From Tannerellaceae bacterium (GTDB lineage: Bacteria > Bacteroidota > Bacteroidia > Bacteroidales > Tannerellaceae): 36,106 nt of DNA. The translations under genes were made by a program, and so were the position numbers. The stretch covers positions 1 to 36,106 of the forward strand of contig JAISMW010000027.1 of NCBI GenBank assembly GCA_031276545.1, in the 5' to 3' direction. Below are positions 7,086 to 16,098 of this stretch, in pieces. Numbering within the stretch: position 1 is the first letter of the stretch; each line of letters begins with the position of its first letter. Under the pieces are notes generated by a model, which saw only the letters and a list, made by a program, of their open reading frames with translations, searched no databases and had not been told where the DNA came from.

Positions 7086-7940
7086 ATGAATATGGAAATT
7101 ATCAGATTTCGTTTAAAAGCTCTTCGTAATGAAGGATGGTTCCGGTTTCATACGGAGTTTTCCGGCCTGGCTGAAGATTGTGGCCTGGAGATACTGCGCA
7201 TCGATCGTCTTTTCCCTCCCTACAAGGCGCTGTACGCGGAGGCCGACATCCTGCTGGAAGTGCTGCGCAAGAGTTTTATTACCAAAGATACGACCGGAGC
7301 CAACCGGCAGCGCGATGCGCAGTTTCGCGGACTGCGGGATGCGGTGAAGGCTTTCCTGTATTCGCTCGACGCTCCCAAAAAGGATGCGGCCGAAAAGGTT
7401 TCCGCCGTGATAAAGAAGTACAACGACGCTATCCTGAAGGGTGCGCGTGCCGACAAAACGGCAGCTATCGACAACCTTCTGCAAGACCTGACGACGGCTC
7501 CCGGAGGGGTCGACCTCACGCAGGAAGTACAGGCGCTGGGCGTCGGAGGATGGGTGGTCAGCCTGGATGCGGCCAATGCGGCCTACAAGCAGAGCCTCGC
7601 CGCGCGTGTGGAAGAATCAACCGAACGCCCCGAAGCAGGACGTTTGCGGCAAGTTCGTATCGAATTGGATCATTACTACGTCAATATGGTGAATGTGGTG
7701 GACTCTCTTCTGCTGTCTATCGGACAGCATTCTCCGGGCGGCGAAGGGGAAGGGGAAGAAGAACCGGAAGGTCCGGTGGAAGGACGCGACGCCGTACCTG
7801 CCACGCCGGACGAAAAGATAGTCCATTTTGCCAAGGCGCTGAATACCTGCATCACCTACTATCGGTCGCTTCTGAAAAGGCGTAAGACGAGCAGCAGCAA
7901 AAAGGAAGAGGACGAGTCGGACGAACCGGTGGAAGGTTGA
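7086..7940 (+). CDS. DUF6261 family helical protein (copy 1)
   Basis: A 284-residue, mostly alpha-helical protein. The N-terminal signature EIIRFRLKALRNEGWFRFH, the LRKS-x-x-T motif, the R-x-x-x-FRG segment and the A-I-x-N-LLQDL segment match the Bacteroidota family annotated as DUF6261, whose function is unknown. It is homologous over its length to the gene at 25741-26574. The C-terminal third is unusual: an acidic linker GEGEGEEEPEGPVEG (about 224-238) is followed by another helix and a basic/serine stretch, and the protein ends in DEPVEG. The motif EPEGPVEG, terminal in the paralogue, is thus internal here and partly repeated at the end, suggesting a C-terminal extension. ATG at 7086 or 7092 is possible. 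The 42-bp array ends 250 bp upstream and a strong terminator follows. Confidence 0.75.
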   Translation: MNMEIIRFRLKALRNEGWFRFHTEFSGLAEDCGLEILRIDRLFPPYKALYAEADILLEVLRKSFITKDTTGANRQRDAQFRGLRDAVKAFLYSLDAPKKDAAEKVSAVIKKYNDAILKGARADKTAAIDNLLQDLTTAPGGVDLTQEVQALGVGGWVVSLDAANAAYKQSLAARVEESTERPEAGRLRQVRIELDHYYVNMVNVVDSLLLSIGQHSPGGEGEGEEEPEGPVEGRDAVPATPDEKIVHFAKALNTCITYYRSLLKRRKTSSSKKEEDESDEPVEG

Positions 7941-8012
7941 CAAAAGATGTTTCATAAGCAATTATATTGCAGTTTTGTTTTAATTTGTTTATAAGATTTC
8001 ATTTGTATTCAG

Positions 8013-8046
8013 CCGCCCTCCGTGTTGTCACGGAGGGCGGTTTTTT
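8013..8046 (+). terminator. Strong intrinsic terminator after DUF6261 copy 1
   Basis: Perfect 12-bp stem CCGCCCTCCGTG / CACGGAGGGCGG (8013-8024 with 8029-8040), loop TTGT, then a run of six T. Confidence 0.95.
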
Positions 8047-8097
8047 CTGCAACAGATACAGACAACGGATATGACCGAATCGTAATTCCCCTTCATC

Positions 8098-8520
8098 ATG
8101 AAGAAACAGGCGTATAAAAAAATGCGGATCGTGGAAGCCCTGAGTTTCCTTTGCATAGCGGCGAACGTGGTGGTTGCGCTGTGTGTGTATAGCGATAATC
8201 CGGATGTAATTTCCCCGACTATCTGGAATATCATTATGTATGTGGGGCTGACCTTGCTGCTTCTGATACCTCATCTGTACAATTACCCCGTGCCGGTCAC
8301 CGAAGAGAACAAAGAACAGTTATATGCTTGCGGAGTGGAGCTTGCCAAACTGCTGAAATTAATTACCACATCTTCATTCTTTTCGATGGTTCTTCCAATA
8401 GTTTCCAATCCGTTTGTTGGGATAGGGATAGCCTTTTCCACCTGTTTCGCTATCCTTTTTCTGCTTATCTATATGTACAAAAAGATGAAGGCGATTGCCC
8501 GCGAGACAGGTTCATCATGA
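8098..8520 (+). CDS. Small multi-pass membrane protein, DUF1648-like remnant (copy 1)
   Basis: A 140-residue protein with about four hydrophobic segments (roughly 12-32, 40-60, 88-103 and 108-128). The segment NYPVPVTEENKEQLYACG resembles the FNYPV-x-x-TEEN stretch found in Bacteroidota DUF1648 membrane proteins, but the usual extracytoplasmic loop (LP-x-x-IPTHF-x-x-x-G) is missing. It overlaps the next gene by ATGA (8517-8520), so the two are translationally coupled. The two genes are tandem duplicates: the first 60 bp or so, including TTCATC before the ATG, are nearly identical. Function unknown. Confidence 0.65.
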   Translation: MKKQAYKKMRIVEALSFLCIAANVVVALCVYSDNPDVISPTIWNIIMYVGLTLLLLIPHLYNYPVPVTEENKEQLYACGVELAKLLKLITTSSFFSMVLPIVSNPFVGIGIAFSTCFAILFLLIYMYKKMKAIARETGSS

Positions 8521-8840
8521 AGAAACAAACATATAAAAAAATGTGGATCGTGGAAGCCCTGAGTTTCCTCTTTGTAGTGGCAAACGTGGTGGCTGTACTG
8601 CCGGTATACTTCGACTTTCCCGGCGCCGCGGCAACTTTCCCCAATATGATGGAAAACACGGAGGAATACGGCGACCTGTCGGACGTGATGCGCCTGACCG
8701 TTTTTCATATCGTGGTATATACAGTCATTACCCTGGCGGTCAAAATACCCCACCGGTTCAATTACCCCGTCCCTGTGACCGAAGAAAACAGGGAGCGGCT
8801 GTATGCCCTCGGAGTGGAGTATGTCAAAGTGGTAAAATGA
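8517..8840 (+). CDS. Truncated tandem paralogue of the preceding membrane protein (copy 2)
   Basis: A 107-residue protein starting at the ATG inside the ATGA overlap. It aligns with the upstream gene from residue 1 (MKKQ-x-YKKM-x-IVEALSFL) to ALGVEYVKVVK, then stops where copy 1 continues with two more membrane segments. It keeps a longer extracytoplasmic loop (FPGAAATFPNMMENTEEYGDLSD) that copy 1 lacks, so each copy has lost a different part of a presumed DUF1648-like ancestor. No reading frame downstream restores the missing C-terminal helices. Confidence 0.6.
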   Translation: MKKQTYKKMWIVEALSFLFVVANVVAVLPVYFDFPGAAATFPNMMENTEEYGDLSDVMRLTVFHIVVYTVITLAVKIPHRFNYPVPVTEENRERLYALGVEYVKVVK

Positions 8841-8931
8841 TGTCGGCGGGTCGCAGGCGTTCCCCGTCTTCCGAACGGTGATTTGACTTGTTTTATATGA
8901 TTCTTTGGATGAAAGAAACCGGCATCCGTTG

Positions 8932-9043
8932 TTCACTGCAAGTTATTCGCTGTTCACTCTTCACTGGTCGTTATTCACTGTTCACTGTTCACTATTCGTT
9001 ATTCACTATTCGTTATTCACCGTTCACTGTTCACTCTTCACTG
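8932..9043 (-). repeat. Heptanucleotide tandem array, 16 units, immediately after tsaD
   Basis: Read on the minus strand (tsaD sense), sixteen consecutive 7-mers follow, mostly CAGTGAA, TAGTGAA, GAGTGAA and TAACGAA. The array begins 2 nt after the tsaD stop codon. It is the same repeat, in the same orientation relative to its upstream gene, as the array at 291-353. TGA or TAA occurs in all three frames. Confidence 0.92.
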
Positions 9044-9045
9044 TA

Positions 9046-10065
9046 TCAGATCGTCACCCTGGCGAAGGGTACGGCGTTCATGGGGGAGAAATCCTGCTTG
9101 AGGTATTTGAGGTAGCCGGTGATGGCTACCATGGCGGCGTTGTCTGTGGTGAAGGCTACGGGCGGGATGTAGATGTTCCATCCGTGACGGAGGGCGTGGG
9201 AGCGGAAGGCTTCGCGCAGGGCGCTGTTGGCCGATACTCCTCCGGCTACGGCAATCTCCCGGACGCCAAGGTCGGCGGAGGCTTTCAGAAGTTTGCGCAT
9301 CAGGATGTCCACCACGGTGTGACGGAGGGATGCGCAGAGGTCGGCCAGGTTTTTCGGGATGAAGTCGGGGTCGTCTTTCAGGCGGTCGCGCAGGGTGTAG
9401 AGGAAGGAGGTCTTCAGTCCGCTGAAACTGTAGTCGTAGCCCGGCAGGTGGGGTCGGGCGAAGGCGAAGGCCAGGGGATTGCCTCCGTCGGCGAGGCGAT
9501 CGACGGCGGGTCCTCCGGGATAGCCGAGTCCCATCACTTTGGCGCATTTGTCGAAGGCTTCGCCCGCGGCGTCGTCTATGGTTCGTCCTATCACTTCCAT
9601 CCGGTCGAAGCCTTCTACGCGGATGATTTGCGAATTGCCTCCCGATACCAGCAGGCAGAGGAAGGGGAAGGAGGGCGGCGTGGCCGTGTCGCCGGGCAGG
9701 CGGATGAAATGTGCCAGCACGTGCGCCTGGAGGTGGTTTACGCCGATGAGGGGGACGTTAAGCGAGGCGGCCAGCCCCTTGGCGAAGGAGAGTCCTACGA
9801 GGAGGGAGCCGAGCAGTCCGGGTCCTTGGGTGACGGCTACGGCGTCGACGTCCTGCCGGCTGATTCCGGCCCGGCGTACGGCTTCGGCCACGACGGGGAT
9901 GATGTGCTGCTGGTGCGCCCGGGAGGCGAGTTCGGGCACGACGCCTCCGTAGGCTTCGTGTACGGCCTGTCCGGCGGTGATGTTCGACAGGAGGAAGCCG
10001 TCGCGGACGACGGCGGCGGCGGTATCGTCGCAGGAGGATTCTATTCCGAGGATGCTGATGCTCAT
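9046..10065 (-). CDS. tsaD: tRNA N6-adenosine threonylcarbamoyltransferase TsaD
   Basis: A 339-residue Kae1/TsaD protein. With TsaB and TsaE it transfers the threonylcarbamoyl group from TC-AMP to A37 of ANN-decoding tRNAs (t6A). The ATG at 10065 was chosen because the family sequence starts directly (ILGIESSCDDTAAAVV). The longer frame adds 13 residues that family members lack. Motifs: ASRAHQQH at 48-55, the metal-binding H111-x3-H115 in VNHLQAHVLAHF, VSGGNSQI, the TIDDAAGEAFDK segment, GYPGGP, YSFSGLKT and GGVSAN. It is divergent from tamB, a neighbourhood common in Bacteroidota. Its 3' end runs straight into a heptamer array. Confidence 0.96.
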   Translation of the reverse strand: MSISILGIESSCDDTAAAVVRDGFLLSNITAGQAVHEAYGGVVPELASRAHQQHIIPVVAEAVRRAGISRQDVDAVAVTQGPGLLGSLLVGLSFAKGLAASLNVPLIGVNHLQAHVLAHFIRLPGDTATPPSFPFLCLLVSGGNSQIIRVEGFDRMEVIGRTIDDAAGEAFDKCAKVMGLGYPGGPAVDRLADGGNPLAFAFARPHLPGYDYSFSGLKTSFLYTLRDRLKDDPDFIPKNLADLCASLRHTVVDILMRKLLKASADLGVREIAVAGGVSANSALREAFRSHALRHGWNIYIPPVAFTTDNAAMVAITGYLKYLKQDFSPMNAVPFARVTI

Positions 10066-10110
10066 GGGGCTGTTTTTTCCGCAAAAGAACGAAATCTGCT
10101 GCAATATTAT

Positions 10111-10118
10111 TAGTTTTG
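10111..10118 (+). promoter_or_regulatory. -7 box TAGTTTTG upstream of tamB
   Basis: An exact TAnnTTTG match in the 50-bp divergent spacer between tsaD and tamB. Transcription would start around 10122-10125. The box overlaps the TTG at 10116 that opens the longest tamB frame, which argues against that start codon. Confidence 0.5.
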
Positions 10119-13100
10119 CGACTGAAATTAAGCTGTCGGCCTATCAAAAGATTCAAATACATAGTGTTGTCGCTCATCCTCCTGTTCGGTTTCCTCTTTG
10201 CGGTTCCGGCGGTTTTGCTGCACGTTCCCTCCATTCAGCAGAAGGTGAAGGAGATGGTCGTGTCGGAACTCTCGTCTCGCCTGCACGTGCCGGTCAGCAT
10301 CGGGCGGGTATCCGTGGAAGCCTTTAGCCGTCTCGGTGTGGAGGATCTGTATCTGGAAGACGAAAACGGGCGGGCGCTCTTCGAGGCCGACTATGCGGCG
10401 GCGGGCTTCAGCCCCCTGTCGCTGCTGAGGGGGCGGTGGGTGTTCACCGGCGTCCGGGTGCTGGGCTTCAGGCTTCATCTGTCTAAAGACAGGCCGGAGG
10501 GGAGGCTGAACCTTCAGTTTCTGGCGGAGGCCTTCCGCCGGGACAGCTCGCGGCAGTCGGCAACCGACCTCCGGATAAGCTCCATCCTGCTGCGCCGGGG
10601 GACGCTGAGCTACGACGTATGGAGCGAGGAGAGCACGCCGGGGAAATTCAATCCCTCCCACGTCGGCCTGACGGATCTGAATGCCAACATCTCCCTCCCC
10701 GTCTTCCGCGGCGACAGTCTGAATGTGCGGATCCGGAAGATGAGCTTCCGCGAACGTTCCGGCTTTGCGCTGAAGAAACTCTCCCTCTATGCTTCGGCAA
10801 ACAGGGACAGCCTGAACCTCCGCAGCTTCGAGATTAAACTGCCCGAAAGCACGCTGAAGATAGCGCGCGCGCAGATAGACTATGCCGGCGTTTCGGGGAT
10901 GGACGACTGGCTTTCGCGTGCGCCGGTTCGCCTGGATATAGCGCCGTCGGAACTGTATCCGAAGGAGTTTGCGCCGTTCATGCCGGCTCTGTCCCGTATT
11001 CAGGGCGCGGTGGAACTGTCGGCGGAGGCTTCGGGATACATCAACGACGTCGATCTGAAACAGTTGATGCTGCGATACGGCGACAGGATGCTGTTCGTGG
11101 GGAAAATGTCGCTGAAAGGTATCAGCCGTCCGGAGGAAGCCTATCTGCTGGGCGAGGTGAACAAGATGTACCTCACCCCGGAGGGTCTGAGCGGGCTGCT
11201 GGGCAGCTTTACCGACCGCCCGGCGACGCTGCCGGAGCCTGTCCGGCGGCTGGGGACGATTTATTTCAGCGGCGAGATTTCGGGCTTCTTCGATCATCTG
11301 GTGGCCTACGGCAAGCTGTCGTCGGCCATCGGTTCGCTGGAGACCGATCTGCTGTTTGGGAACGACAAGTCCAAAGGGATCGACGCCTACGTGCGGGGGA
11401 CGGTGACCTCGTCCGAGCTGCTGGTGGGCGAACTGTTCGGAGTGGACAACCCCTTCGGCGCGGCGCGTTTCGATATTTCGATCGATGCAAGCCGTCCGTC
11501 CGGCGGGTCTTTTTCGGGCAGTATCAACGCAAGAGTAAGCGAATTTGACTACCGGAACTACCGCTACGAGAATATGCTGCTGTCCGGCCGTTTCCGGCCT
11601 AACGGCTTCGACGGCTTTGTCCGGATAGACGATCCGAACGGTTCGCTGCACGTGGGAGGAATGTTCCGGAACGACCGTCATAATTCGGTGTTTAATTTTA
11701 CGGCCAATCTGAGTGGCTTCCGTCCGGACAATCTGAATCTGTACGACAAACTCGAATCGCCCGACATATCCGCATCGCTGAAAGCCGACTTTACCGGCGA
11801 CAATATCGACAACCTGAAAGGCAGCATCCGCCTGGACAGCCTGACAATCCGTACCGCCCCCCGCGACTTCTTCCTGAAACGGCTGGAGGTGACGGCCTCG
11901 GGACAGGCAACGGACAAACGCCTCAGCATATCGTCCGATCTCGTGAACGGAGAGGTGAACGGCGCCTATTCCTTTGCCACCCTGCTTCCCGACATCCTGA
12001 ACACCTTCGGGGAATATCTTCCGGCGCTGATCAATGCCACCTCCGGACGGGGGCGGGCGGGCGGCGAAAACAATTTCTCCCTCCTGCTCACGGTGGAGAA
12101 TACGTCGGCGCTGTCCGAAACCCTGAAGCTCCCCTTCACCCTGACCGACCGCGGACGCATTACGGGTTTCTACAACAGCCGCTTCCATAAATTCAGGGCG
12201 GAGATGTACCTCCCCGGCTTTCTGCTGGGCACGACGGCGTTCGAATCCTGCCGTTTCACCTTCGAGAACCCGCTCGACCGGATAGACTGGCGTCTTCACG
12301 CCGTGCAGACTACGACCAAAAACGTGCGGAACTACATCGACTGGAAAGCCCATGCGAAAGAGAACCGGATAGAGAGCCTGCTGAACTGGGCGAACGATAA
12401 GAAGAACCGGTTTGAAGCCAGGCTGAGCGCTTCGGCGTTGTTCTCGGAAGAAACGGAGGGCCGCCTCGCCGGTCTGCGTACGGATATCCATATAGACGAG
12501 AGTCCGCTGGTGATAAACGACAGCGTCTGGAAGATTTCCGAGTCCGATATCACCGTCAGGAAGGAGCGGGTGGACGTCCGCGACTTTCTGGTATCGCAGG
12601 GTTCGCAGCTTCTGTATCTCGACGGCGTCGTGTCCGCCAATCCTTCCGACACGCTGCTGCTGGATTTAAACCGGATCGAGGTGGGAAACATTTTCGATGC
12701 GCTGAACATCACCAAGTTCAGGCTCGGCGGGAAGGCCACCGGCCTGTTTCACCTGAGCGACGCCTGGCACAAGCGTGTGCTGAACGGCAATCTGTACGTG
12801 CAGGACTTCCTGTTCAACGACGTGCTGACGGGCGACCTGAATCTCTTCAGCCGCTGGGACGATGTGCAGCAGGGAATCCTCCTGACCGGCAATATCTACG
12901 AAGGCCGTTCGATGGAAACCGGCGTGACCGGGTATATCTTTCCGGCGGGCAGGCGCGAAGGGCTCGATCTGAGCTTTCAGGCGGAGAATCTCAACATCGC
13001 CTTCCTGGAGCCCTGGCTGGACCGGGTAGCCTCCGGCGTGCAGGGGCGCGGAACCGGCCGTGCACGCCTGTTCGGTTCGTTCAAAAACGTCGATCTGGAA

Positions 13101-14621
13101 GGGGACGTATGGGTGAAGGACGGCGGCTTGAAGGTGAACTTTCTGAACACGTACTATACCTTTTCGGATTCCATCCATCTGCATCCCGGTTCTATCCTTG
13201 CCCGCAACGTGACGCTGCATGACGCCTACGGCAATACGGGAACGCTGCAGGCGGAAGCCCGGCATACGTATTTCCGCGACTTTGAATTTTCGGCCGACAT
13301 TCAGGCCAATAATATGCTGGTGTATAACGTTCCGGAATCGCAGAATCCCATGATATCCGGCGCCGTATTCAGCAGCGGGACGTCCCGTATCTACGGGAAT
13401 GGGCAACTGATCAATTTCGACGTCAATATGCGGAGCGAGCCGAAGACGGCTGTCTCCTTCAATTTCATGGGAGGATCTACGGCTGCGGCCTACGACTTTA
13501 TCACCTTCGGGAAACCGCCTGCGCCGGAGGCTGCCGCCGATACGGCCTCCCTCCCGCCGCCGTCTTCCCCGCAGGAAAGCGGCGCGGAGATCCGGATGCG
13601 CTTCACGCTGGACGTCACTCCGGATGCGAATCTGGAGATGGTGATGGATCCTTCTTCGGGCGACCGGATCAAGGGATACGGAAACGGCAGTCTGCAGATA
13701 GAATACGGCACAAAGACGGATTTGCGCATGTACGGCGTCTTCCATATTCTGAGCGGGAACTACAATTTCAGCTTGCAGCAACTGATTCATAAGGATTTTA
13801 AAATCCGTGAAGGCAGTACCGTTACCTTCCGCGGCGATCCGGACGACGCCACCCTTCGGATCGACGCCATTTACAATGTGACGGCCAACATCGGCGACCT
13901 GGATCCCGATCTGCTGGAAGAGAGTTCGCGGACGAACATTCCGGTGAACTGCGTTCTTCTGCTGGAAGGCATGTTTCGCAATCCGTCGATCTCATTCGAT
14001 TTGGAGCTGCCCGGCTCGAACTCCGAGCTGGAACGGAAAGTGAAGAGCTATGCAAACACGGAAGACATGATGACGCGTCAAATTGTGTATCTGCTGGTGC
14101 TGAACAAATTTCACCCGTCGGATTTTACGGTTCAGACAGGCCGCAGCAACGAGTTCAGCGCCGTTACCTCGGCCGCCATCTCCTCTCAGTTATCGAGTAT
14201 CCTGCGTACAATTACCGACAAAGTACAGATCGGGACGAACATTCGCACCAGTCAGGAAGGTTTCAGCGAAACGGAGGTGGAGATGCTCCTTTCCGGTCAG
14301 TTGTGGGACAACCGTCTGCTGTTCAACGGCAATTTCGGATACAGGAACAATCCGAACGTAAAGAATGTATTTGTAGGAGAATTTGACATCGAATACCTGC
14401 TTACACCCAGCGGAGCATTTCGGCTGAAGGCCTACAACCACGCCAACGACATGTACCGCTACCTCAAACAAAGCCTTACAACCCAGGGGTTCGGAATCAT
14501 GTACAAGAAAGATTTCTCCTCCTTCTCCGAGCTGTTTATGCGGCGTCGCCGAACGTACCTGTCTGTACCCGACAGCGCTTCCTCTCCGTCTACGTTCCTG
14601 CCTCCGGGAAGGCTTCCGTAA
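10116..14621 (+). CDS. tamB: TamB-like translocation/assembly protein (DUF490 domain)
   Basis: A protein of up to 1501 residues. An N-terminal anchor helix (about 15-35, preceded by the basic stretch IKRFKY) is followed by an AsmA-like start (VKEMVVSELSSRLHVPVSIGRV), about 1000 residues of repeated beta-strand pattern, and the C-terminal TamB/DUF490 domain (strongest in the last 350 residues, for example GNGSLQIEYGTKTDLRMYGVFHIL split over its strands). TamB-type proteins bridge the two membranes and support outer-membrane protein or lipid delivery. Start codon problem: there is no in-frame ATG before residue 47, which would remove the anchor. TTG at 10116, CTG at 10122 or GTG at 10164 are the alternatives. 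The 3' end overlaps convergent lipB by 32 bp. Confidence 0.9.
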   Translation: MRLKLSCRPIKRFKYIVLSLILLFGFLFAVPAVLLHVPSIQQKVKEMVVSELSSRLHVPVSIGRVSVEAFSRLGVEDLYLEDENGRALFEADYAAAGFSPLSLLRGRWVFTGVRVLGFRLHLSKDRPEGRLNLQFLAEAFRRDSSRQSATDLRISSILLRRGTLSYDVWSEESTPGKFNPSHVGLTDLNANISLPVFRGDSLNVRIRKMSFRERSGFALKKLSLYASANRDSLNLRSFEIKLPESTLKIARAQIDYAGVSGMDDWLSRAPVRLDIAPSELYPKEFAPFMPALSRIQGAVELSAEASGYINDVDLKQLMLRYGDRMLFVGKMSLKGISRPEEAYLLGEVNKMYLTPEGLSGLLGSFTDRPATLPEPVRRLGTIYFSGEISGFFDHLVAYGKLSSAIGSLETDLLFGNDKSKGIDAYVRGTVTSSELLVGELFGVDNPFGAARFDISIDASRPSGGSFSGSINARVSEFDYRNYRYENMLLSGRFRPNGFDGFVRIDDPNGSLHVGGMFRNDRHNSVFNFTANLSGFRPDNLNLYDKLESPDISASLKADFTGDNIDNLKGSIRLDSLTIRTAPRDFFLKRLEVTASGQATDKRLSISSDLVNGEVNGAYSFATLLPDILNTFGEYLPALINATSGRGRAGGENNFSLLLTVENTSALSETLKLPFTLTDRGRITGFYNSRFHKFRAEMYLPGFLLGTTAFESCRFTFENPLDRIDWRLHAVQTTTKNVRNYIDWKAHAKENRIESLLNWANDKKNRFEARLSASALFSEETEGRLAGLRTDIHIDESPLVINDSVWKISESDITVRKERVDVRDFLVSQGSQLLYLDGVVSANPSDTLLLDLNRIEVGNIFDALNITKFRLGGKATGLFHLSDAWHKRVLNGNLYVQDFLFNDVLTGDLNLFSRWDDVQQGILLTGNIYEGRSMETGVTGYIFPAGRREGLDLSFQAENLNIAFLEPWLDRVASGVQGRGTGRARLFGSFKNVDLEGDVWVKDGGLKVNFLNTYYTFSDSIHLHPGSILARNVTLHDAYGNTGTLQAEARHTYFRDFEFSADIQANNMLVYNVPESQNPMISGAVFSSGTSRIYGNGQLINFDVNMRSEPKTAVSFNFMGGSTAAAYDFITFGKPPAPEAAADTASLPPPSSPQESGAEIRMRFTLDVTPDANLEMVMDPSSGDRIKGYGNGSLQIEYGTKTDLRMYGVFHILSGNYNFSLQQLIHKDFKIREGSTVTFRGDPDDATLRIDAIYNVTANIGDLDPDLLEESSRTNIPVNCVLLLEGMFRNPSISFDLELPGSNSELERKVKSYANTEDMMTRQIVYLLVLNKFHPSDFTVQTGRSNEFSAVTSAAISSQLSSILRTITDKVQIGTNIRTSQEGFSETEVEMLLSGQLWDNRLLFNGNFGYRNNPNVKNVFVGEFDIEYLLTPSGAFRLKAYNHANDMYRYLKQSLTTQGFGIMYKKDFSSFSELFMRRRRTYLSVPDSASSPSTFLPPGRLP

Positions 14622-15264
14622 AGAGATCCAGCAGCCGTCGTTTAGCGAGTCCGAAGTCCTGCGGAGCGCCCAGTTCCATTTCCAGCGAAGTGACTCCCCT
14701 GTCCGTAAATCCGCAGGGGTTGATCAGCGAAAAGCAGCTTATATCCGTGCCGATATTGAGGGCGAATCCGTGCATCGTTACATAGCGGCTGCTTTTTATC
14801 CCGATAGCACATATTTTCCGCGCCTTGCCGGGCGTTTGGGCATCGAGCCATACGCCGGCGGCTCCTTCCAGCCGTCCGGCTTTTATTCCGTACAGAGCGA
14901 GGAAACGGATAGTGATTTCTTCCAATGTGCGGACGTAGTGTTTCAGTCCCATCCCCCAGCATTCGAGGTCGAAGATCGGATAGCCGGTTATCTGTCCGGG
15001 GCCGTGGTAGGTGATATCGCCTCCCCTGCCGATGCGGTACAGCGAGATTCCCCTGTCGGCCAGTAAGGTTTCGGGTACCAGGAGGTTTGAATCCTTTCCG
15101 CTCTTGCCGATGGTCAGCACCGGCAGGTGTTCGCAAAAGAAGAGGCGGTTGATACCTTTCTGTCCGGTTCTTTTGGCCTGCAGCAAAGCCTCGAAAGCTT
15201 CCGTTTGCCTCTTCAGCGCATCGGCATAGGCGATCCTTCCCCAATCGGCATAGATAAAGCTCAT
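14590..15264 (-). CDS. lipB: Octanoyltransferase LipB
   Basis: A 224-residue enzyme transferring octanoate from acyl carrier protein to the lipoyl domains of 2-oxoacid dehydrogenases and GcvH, the first step of lipoate synthesis. Motifs: [12 protein letters not shown] at 80-91, the K150-I-C-A-I-G active-site lysine, [11 protein letters not shown], and the catalytic cysteine C184 in INPCG. Length is typical. The ATG overlaps the mtgA stop (ATGA), so the two are co-translated. Its last 32 bp overlap the end of tamB on the other strand. Confidence 0.95.
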   Translation of the reverse strand: MSFIYADWGRIAYADALKRQTEAFEALLQAKRTGQKGINRLFFCEHLPVLTIGKSGKDSNLLVPETLLADRGISLYRIGRGGDITYHGPGQITGYPIFDLECWGMGLKHYVRTLEEITIRFLALYGIKAGRLEGAAGVWLDAQTPGKARKICAIGIKSSRYVTMHGFALNIGTDISCFSLINPCGFTDRGVTSLEMELGAPQDFGLAKRRLLDLFTEAFPEAGT

Positions 15265-15983
15265 TGTGCTCCCATATTTACGGTACCTACTTTGTTCATC
15301 AGCGACATAATCTGCGCCTGCCTTCGAAGCATATAAGGAGAGGGCTTGGCGGAGTTGAACCTCCTCGGATTGGGCAGGGTAGCCGCAATCAGTGCAGCCT
15401 CGGCACGCGAGAGTTCGGACGCCCGTTTACCGAAATGAGCCTGTGCAACCGCTTCGGCGCCATAGATACCGTCTCCCGTTTCGATAGAGTTGAGGTAGAC
15501 CTCCATGATGCGTTCCTTTCCCCAAATCCATTCAATCAGGAGAGTAAAATAGACCTCTATTCCTTTGCGTACATAAGTTTTCCCCGGCCAGAGGAATACG
15601 TTTTTGGCTGTTTGCTGCGAGATGGTACTGGCTCCCCGTATCCGTTTGCCGGCTTCGGCCTCGTTTCGGGCCTTTTCTATTTGTTCGAAGTCGAATCCTC
15701 CATGCGTAAAGAAGCGGTTGTCTTCGGAGGCCACGACTGCCAGCACGAGAGGATGCGCTATTTGATCAATCGGCGCCCAGGTATGTTTCAGTTTCACCTT
15801 CTTCCCTTCCTTTATCTGCTCATACATGCGGATACACATCAGCGGCGTATAATAAACCGGGATAAACCGCAGGGCTATTACCGCCACTATACTGGATACA
15901 CAGAGCGAGAGAAGGATATTCCTGCACCAGATACCGATTCGTCCGAGTATTGTTCTTTTTTTATGCTTGTCTTTGTGTTTCAT
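15261..15983 (-). CDS. mtgA: Monofunctional peptidoglycan glycosyltransferase MtgA
   Basis: A 240-residue GT51 enzyme polymerising lipid II into glycan strands at the periplasmic face of the inner membrane. The ATG at 15983 was chosen; an upstream TTG at 15995 lies inside the -7 box. It has a basic N-terminus and one membrane anchor (about residues 20-45). Motifs: E87-DNRFF-x-H-x-GFD (catalytic glutamate), the [17 protein letters not shown] block (from 117), a [13 protein letters not shown] stretch and RIMEVYLN (second glutamate, about 161). There is no transpeptidase domain. It is the first gene of an operon with lipB. Confidence 0.95.
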   Translation of the reverse strand: MKHKDKHKKRTILGRIGIWCRNILLSLCVSSIVAVIALRFIPVYYTPLMCIRMYEQIKEGKKVKLKHTWAPIDQIAHPLVLAVVASEDNRFFTHGGFDFEQIEKARNEAEAGKRIRGASTISQQTAKNVFLWPGKTYVRKGIEVYFTLLIEWIWGKERIMEVYLNSIETGDGIYGAEAVAQAHFGKRASELSRAEAALIAATLPNPRRFNSAKPSPYMLRRQAQIMSLMNKVGTVNMGAQ

Positions 15984-15992
15984 AAGTTGATG

Positions 15993-16000
15993 CAAAGATA
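15993..16000 (-). promoter_or_regulatory. -7 box TATCTTTG of mtgA-lipB
   Basis: Minus-strand TATCTTTG at 16000-15993, ten nt upstream of the mtgA ATG, giving a very short leader. No convincing -33 element. Confidence 0.6.
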
Positions 16001-16055
16001 GGCAAGAGGGCGGGAATATTTTTTGCGCTTCGGAGAGTTTGTTTCATTCTTCAAT

Positions 16056-16063
16056 TATCTTTG
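16056..16063 (+). promoter_or_regulatory. -7 box TATCTTTG of the EamA gene
   Basis: An exact TAnnTTTG match 36 nt upstream of the EamA ATG, divergent from the mtgA promoter about 60 bp away. A TTTG lies only 14 nt upstream of the box, closer than the usual spacing. Confidence 0.6.
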
Positions 16064-16098
16064 TGCGCTTGTTTTTACGATAAATCAGTCAAACTGCC

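Noticed and set aside
10128..12491. Minus-strand ORF of 787 codons
   Set aside because: Antisense of tamB in GC-rich DNA; no recognisable domain.
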